Assembly: GCA_003194525.1 (NCBI GenBank)
Contig: NBIV01000177.1
Coordinates: 1 to 64,000, forward strand
Direction of reading: 5' to 3'
DNA: 64,000 nt
From: Gracilariopsis chorda
Lineage: Eukaryota > Rhodophyta > Florideophyceae > Gracilariales > Gracilariaceae
In this document: in pieces, positions 61,187-64,000 of the stretch
Numbering within the stretch: the first letter of the stretch is position 1
Layout of the letters: each line of letters starts with the position of its first letter
The notes under the pieces: model-generated
What the model was told of the DNA's origin: nothing
The model's database searches: none
The model's input: the letters and a program-made list of their open reading frames with translations, nothing else
Program-made: the position numbers and the translations under genes

Positions 61187-62521
61187 ATGCTCACTATGTT
61201 CAAAGCAATACCAAAGCGTTCACGATTAGTGCGCCTGCGTGCGTTTGTGCGTCGCCATCTTCATCGCGTCCCACTGAAAGCAAAGCGCATCATTCTGGGC
61301 GCTGCATGTGCGCTCACCTTTTTGTTTCTATCGCTATCTTTAAGTCGTAATCTTCTCCTTCATGCGGCACGCGGAGACTTTGGTCCGGCTGTGAATGGCC
61401 GCTATTTTGATGCGCGTTTCATCCGACGAGCTAATCTTTTGTGGCGTTCAGAACCACGACCAGAGCATCAGCATGAGCTCTGGAATGACATCAAATACGA
61501 TGTTGTTATTGCAGTTAAGACTGGACATGAGGTCGCTGCGAAACGTCTCAAGAACCTCAGAGAGAGAGGCTGGTGGCGGGTCGGCCGCCATGTTCCCAAC
61601 TTTTTGGTTGTAAGCGACGCAGATGACGACGGAGTGGGCGCCATTGGCCTAAAGAAGTATGCGATGGACATCATGAGGGATTTCTCGGGCACATCTGCAC
61701 CATCTCACTGGTTTGAGAAGACTGGTTGGCGAGGCGACAAAGACAAGAACTTGCCGGCTGTTCATCTTATGCGAACCATGTACCCCCACAAAAAGTGGTA
61801 CTTGCTACTTGACGATGATACCTATATCTTCCTTGAAAACTTTGCAAAGCATGTCACAACTCCGAATATGAACGACGGAAAGCCAGTGTACACTGGAAAA
61901 GTGTTTTACATTTCAAAGTGCGGGGGGTTTGAGCGTGATGGAACTTGGGCGAAGAACCGCTCAGAACCAAAAGGAGTCTTTGCGCACGGAGGAAGCGGTA
62001 TTGTCATGAATGGTCTTGCTGTGGACTCAATGTACTCTGCGATTCCGCAATGCATAAAAGACTACAGCTCGTGTTGGGCTGGAGACATGCAGGTCGGTCT
62101 CTGTTTGCGCAGGAATGGAGTGCAAATGAGGCGCATATCAACCCCGCGGAGCACTGGATATGCAAGGAATTTCATACCATTCTCTCCGACCAAAGCAATG
62201 TCTGATCGACGATATTCACGAGCGTGGAAGAGTGCAGACCATCCTCTCACGTTCCACAAGATTGAAGGAAGGGAAATGGAACTGGTGAGTCAATTGGAAC
62301 GGCTAGCTGTTGCGGCCAATCGCACAGTAGATTACACATCGCTGCGAGTACATTTGCTGAAGAATGGTGTGGTGCCAGACCATTCACCAAAGAACAAGAA
62401 GAACAAGCATTACTCAACCGAGTTCATGCCAGCTCACTTAAAAAGGTGAGTGCTGTTCTTCTGTGGCGCCTTGTTCCATCCCTAACATTTACGAATCAGA
62501 AAGGCGAAACTTGTATTATGA
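61187..62521 (+). CDS. GT31/fringe-like glycosyltransferase, type II Golgi protein
   Basis: The ATG at 61187 opens a basic cytosolic tail, a membrane anchor at about 34-54 (IILGAACALTFLFLSLSLS) and a lumenal catalytic domain. Fringe/C1GALT-type motifs are present: VVIAVKTGHEVAAKRLKNLR, NFLVVSDADDD, HLMRTMYPHKKWYLLLDDDT with the metal-binding DDD at 209-211, and AHGGSGIVMN. A later CIKDYSSCWAGDMQVGLCL motif carries the ED-like acidic residue. Such enzymes add beta-1,3-linked sugars to glycans. The unspliced frame stops at 62449, but AAAAG|GTGAGT at 62446 with CCCTAAC and ATCAG ending at 62499 makes a 54-nt intron. Splicing changes the tail to KRKAKLVL, ending at 62521. Confidence 0.75.
62446..62499 (+). 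other. Short intron at the end of the GT31 gene
   Basis: GTGAGT donor, CCCTAAC branch-like site and ATCAG acceptor enclose 54 bases. Retention gives a stop after two bases of intron; splicing adds seven codons. Confidence 0.5.
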
Positions 62522-63076
62522 CAAGTGCTACGAAACTAGAAATGCAACCAGGAATAGTCGAACCAGAGCCCTGAGCGTACTTGTCCTCTTGGAATGGTGT
62601 GAATGTGTACTATTAACGGAATATCAGAAATGCTGGCATGTAATAAGTACGAAATGTCAGGTTCTCGACAGGGCTATCATAAGCAGACGGCTTCACCAGT
62701 ACAGCTTTCGAGCTGACGCCAAAGAAGTCTGGAGCCTTGCATTGTTGGGAAAGAAGGCCGATGGCACCATATTGCTTGAGAACAAACGTGAAACTAATCG
62801 CTTGCGGATGAAGTGTACTGATTACATTGAGAAAGTTATCTGTACCGGTGCTGTACTGCTCAAGTGAGATTAAGTGTACAGCCATTTGAACGCAAAGAGA
62901 GACACACTTCTGACACACTAAACAGAGCTGAGCGTACTTATTTACAGATCTCTAACATAAACGCTGAAAACCAAAGAAAAAAAGAAGTAAACTACGTACC
63001 CTTGGTACATCGTCTTTCATCAAAGCACGGGTTGTGCGCGGCCTGGATGAAAAAGCTGGCACTACGATGCGGCTTC
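62522..63076. other. Intergenic between convergent genes
   Basis: A frame at 62463-62867 begins with GTG and shows no domain. I see no RNA gene. Confidence 0.45.
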
Positions 63077-63823
63077 TTAAAGGTCATGATCGGACTGCGT
63101 AACAGTTGAATCCACGGAAAAGGAACTGATTGTATCCTCGTTAGTAATTTCTGATGGTTGAGCACATTCCCAGTTCGCCAAAGTGACGCTTCGACATATC
63201 CTGTCCAGAGGATTATTCCTCCACTTTGAAAGGCAGCATTCCTTAGAAAATTGGAGTCGTCCTTGCTCACCTAGGACATCACACACATATTCGACAAACC
63301 CTTCTACACCACCGTCTCCATCCACCCAATCAAACTCTCCGTTAGTAGCTGTGTGCTGTTGACTTTTATGTCGTTGATAAACTGCCTCTGCTCGACTGGG
63401 TAGATCATCGCCAAAAGGAAGACAAGTAGCCATATCACCACAGTTAAGACGAGCAACAAGTGCATCCATAAGCGAACACCATGATTCTCGAGTTGGTTCG
63501 TCGAATAGTTGTATCAGGCAGTGCAGCGACTGACTGAGCCTGCAGGCACGCTTGCAACAATCGTGTGTGGAATTGGTTGATAGTGACATTTTGGGAAGAA
63601 CATTGAGAGCTGTGTCAAGGGCAGTGTTTATCGAAAAGTGCTCGGTTGTACAGTCTCGAGACGGAACGTGAGACAGAGAAGTTGAGGTAATCGACATCGT
63701 GGAAGAATACGAGGGAGTGGGTGCATGTGCATGAGTAGGCCACCTGATGGGGATTCGTGATGGTCTACTTAGAGGGGGCGAGGTCGGGAATGAGGTCGGG
63801 AATGAAGATTCTGAAAAAGCCAT
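63077..63823 (-). CDS. Hypothetical Ser/Thr-rich protein
   Basis: From the ATG at 63821-63823 the frame encodes 248 residues. The first 65 are Ser/Pro/Thr-rich (SFPTSFPTSPPLSRPSRIPI). A Cys-containing helical middle follows (HDCCKRACRLSQSLHCLIQL), and an acidic stretch EFDWVDGDGGVEGFVEYVCD lies near 163-182. The C-terminus is Ser/Asp-rich. I recognise no family. The centre reads like a folded helical domain, so I think the gene is real. The window ends 180 bases upstream of its start. Confidence 0.45.
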   Translation of the reverse strand: MAFSESSFPTSFPTSPPLSRPSRIPIRWPTHAHAPTPSYSSTMSITSTSLSHVPSRDCTTEHFSINTALDTALNVLPKMSLSTNSTHDCCKRACRLSQSLHCLIQLFDEPTRESWCSLMDALVARLNCGDMATCLPFGDDLPSRAEAVYQRHKSQQHTATNGEFDWVDGDGGVEGFVEYVCDVLGEQGRLQFSKECCLSKWRNNPLDRICRSVTLANWECAQPSEITNEDTISSFSVDSTVTQSDHDL

Positions 63824-64000
63824 GGGGAGAATGATGGGTGTCGAAGGGATGAAATTCAGAACTTAACGGCTCGCGAGCAGGTCAAAGCCAGGCATTCTAA
63901 ACGCCGGATCCAGAACTTGTTACCGAGGGGTGGGCCAGAGGCAACAAAAGCATGAAGAGCGGCACAGGGATTGCAGCAAATTGAAGCCGGAATCGGCACA

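Noticed and set aside
62463..62867. 134-codon plus-strand frame after GT31
   Set aside because: It starts with GTG, overlaps the second exon of the GT31 gene in another frame and shows no domain.
1..64000. CRISPR array, rRNA or spliceosomal snRNA genes
   Set aside because: I looked for regularly spaced short repeats and for recognisable rRNA or U1, U2, U4, U5 and U6 sequence blocks and saw none.

Overview
This is a stretch of eukaryotic nuclear DNA, most likely from a red alga. The best pointer is a ferredoxin-dependent bilin reductase of the PebB type (32675-33619) with a plastid-targeting-like N-terminus, a gene expected in organisms that make phycoerythrobilin. Two other proteins carry plastid-type leaders: an SppA peptidase and an MgtC/SapB membrane protein. 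Genes are mostly single-exon, the few introns I can see are short, and genes sit in small groups separated by retrotransposons and repeats. That matches published descriptions of florideophyte genomes, but the species is not resolved. Many open frames here begin with TTG or GTG; I moved starts to the first plausible ATG.

Layout. 1 to about 9085: the 3' part of a decayed Ty3/gypsy chromovirus (gag, protease, RT, RNase H, integrase, chromodomain, broken by frameshifts). It has a 613-aa antisense ORF between the chromodomain and the 3' LTR. About 9086-13077: a Ty1/copia element with a truncated gag and an intact pol, apparently cut by the gypsy insertion. 13182-13873: a small cysteine-protease-like ORF and a tRNA T-arm-like sequence. 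14-17.9 kb: no confident gene, several hairpins. 17.9-24.6 kb: two divergent proline-rich ORFs flank a 92-bp-arm palindrome. Its central TTAA holds a 4.4-kb piggyBac-like transposon and, next to it, a 166-bp TTAA-flanked MITE. 25-37.5 kb is a gene island: a copine-like double-C2 protein, SppA, a GT8-GT64 fusion glycosyltransferase, PebB, a two-exon tail-anchored protein resembling Tom6, and the splicing factor SYF1. 37.5-41.8 kb: weak small-gene signals only. 42-44 kb: two related Ser/Lys-rich coiled-coil proteins. 44-49.7 kb: tandem repeats and strong inverted repeats. 49.7-58.4 kb: three divergent bZIP-type proteins. 58.7-63.8 kb: MgtC, an unrecognised protein, a GT31 glycosyltransferase with a terminal 54-nt intron, and a hypothetical protein.

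The most unusual object is the transposase at 19542-23591. It has piggyBac-type first and second Asp motifs, then a SAP-like segment and a YqaJ-type PD-(D/E)XK nuclease. The piggyBac KGGVD motif with the third Asp follows, and then a C-terminal Cys-rich zinc domain. The element has TTAA target duplications and CCCC-starting inverted termini. A complete nuclease domain therefore appears to lie inside the split DDE catalytic core. The host genes point to plastid functions (bilin synthesis, proteolysis, possibly ion homeostasis), secretory glycosylation, splicing and transcription. I see no operon-like or cluster logic linking them.
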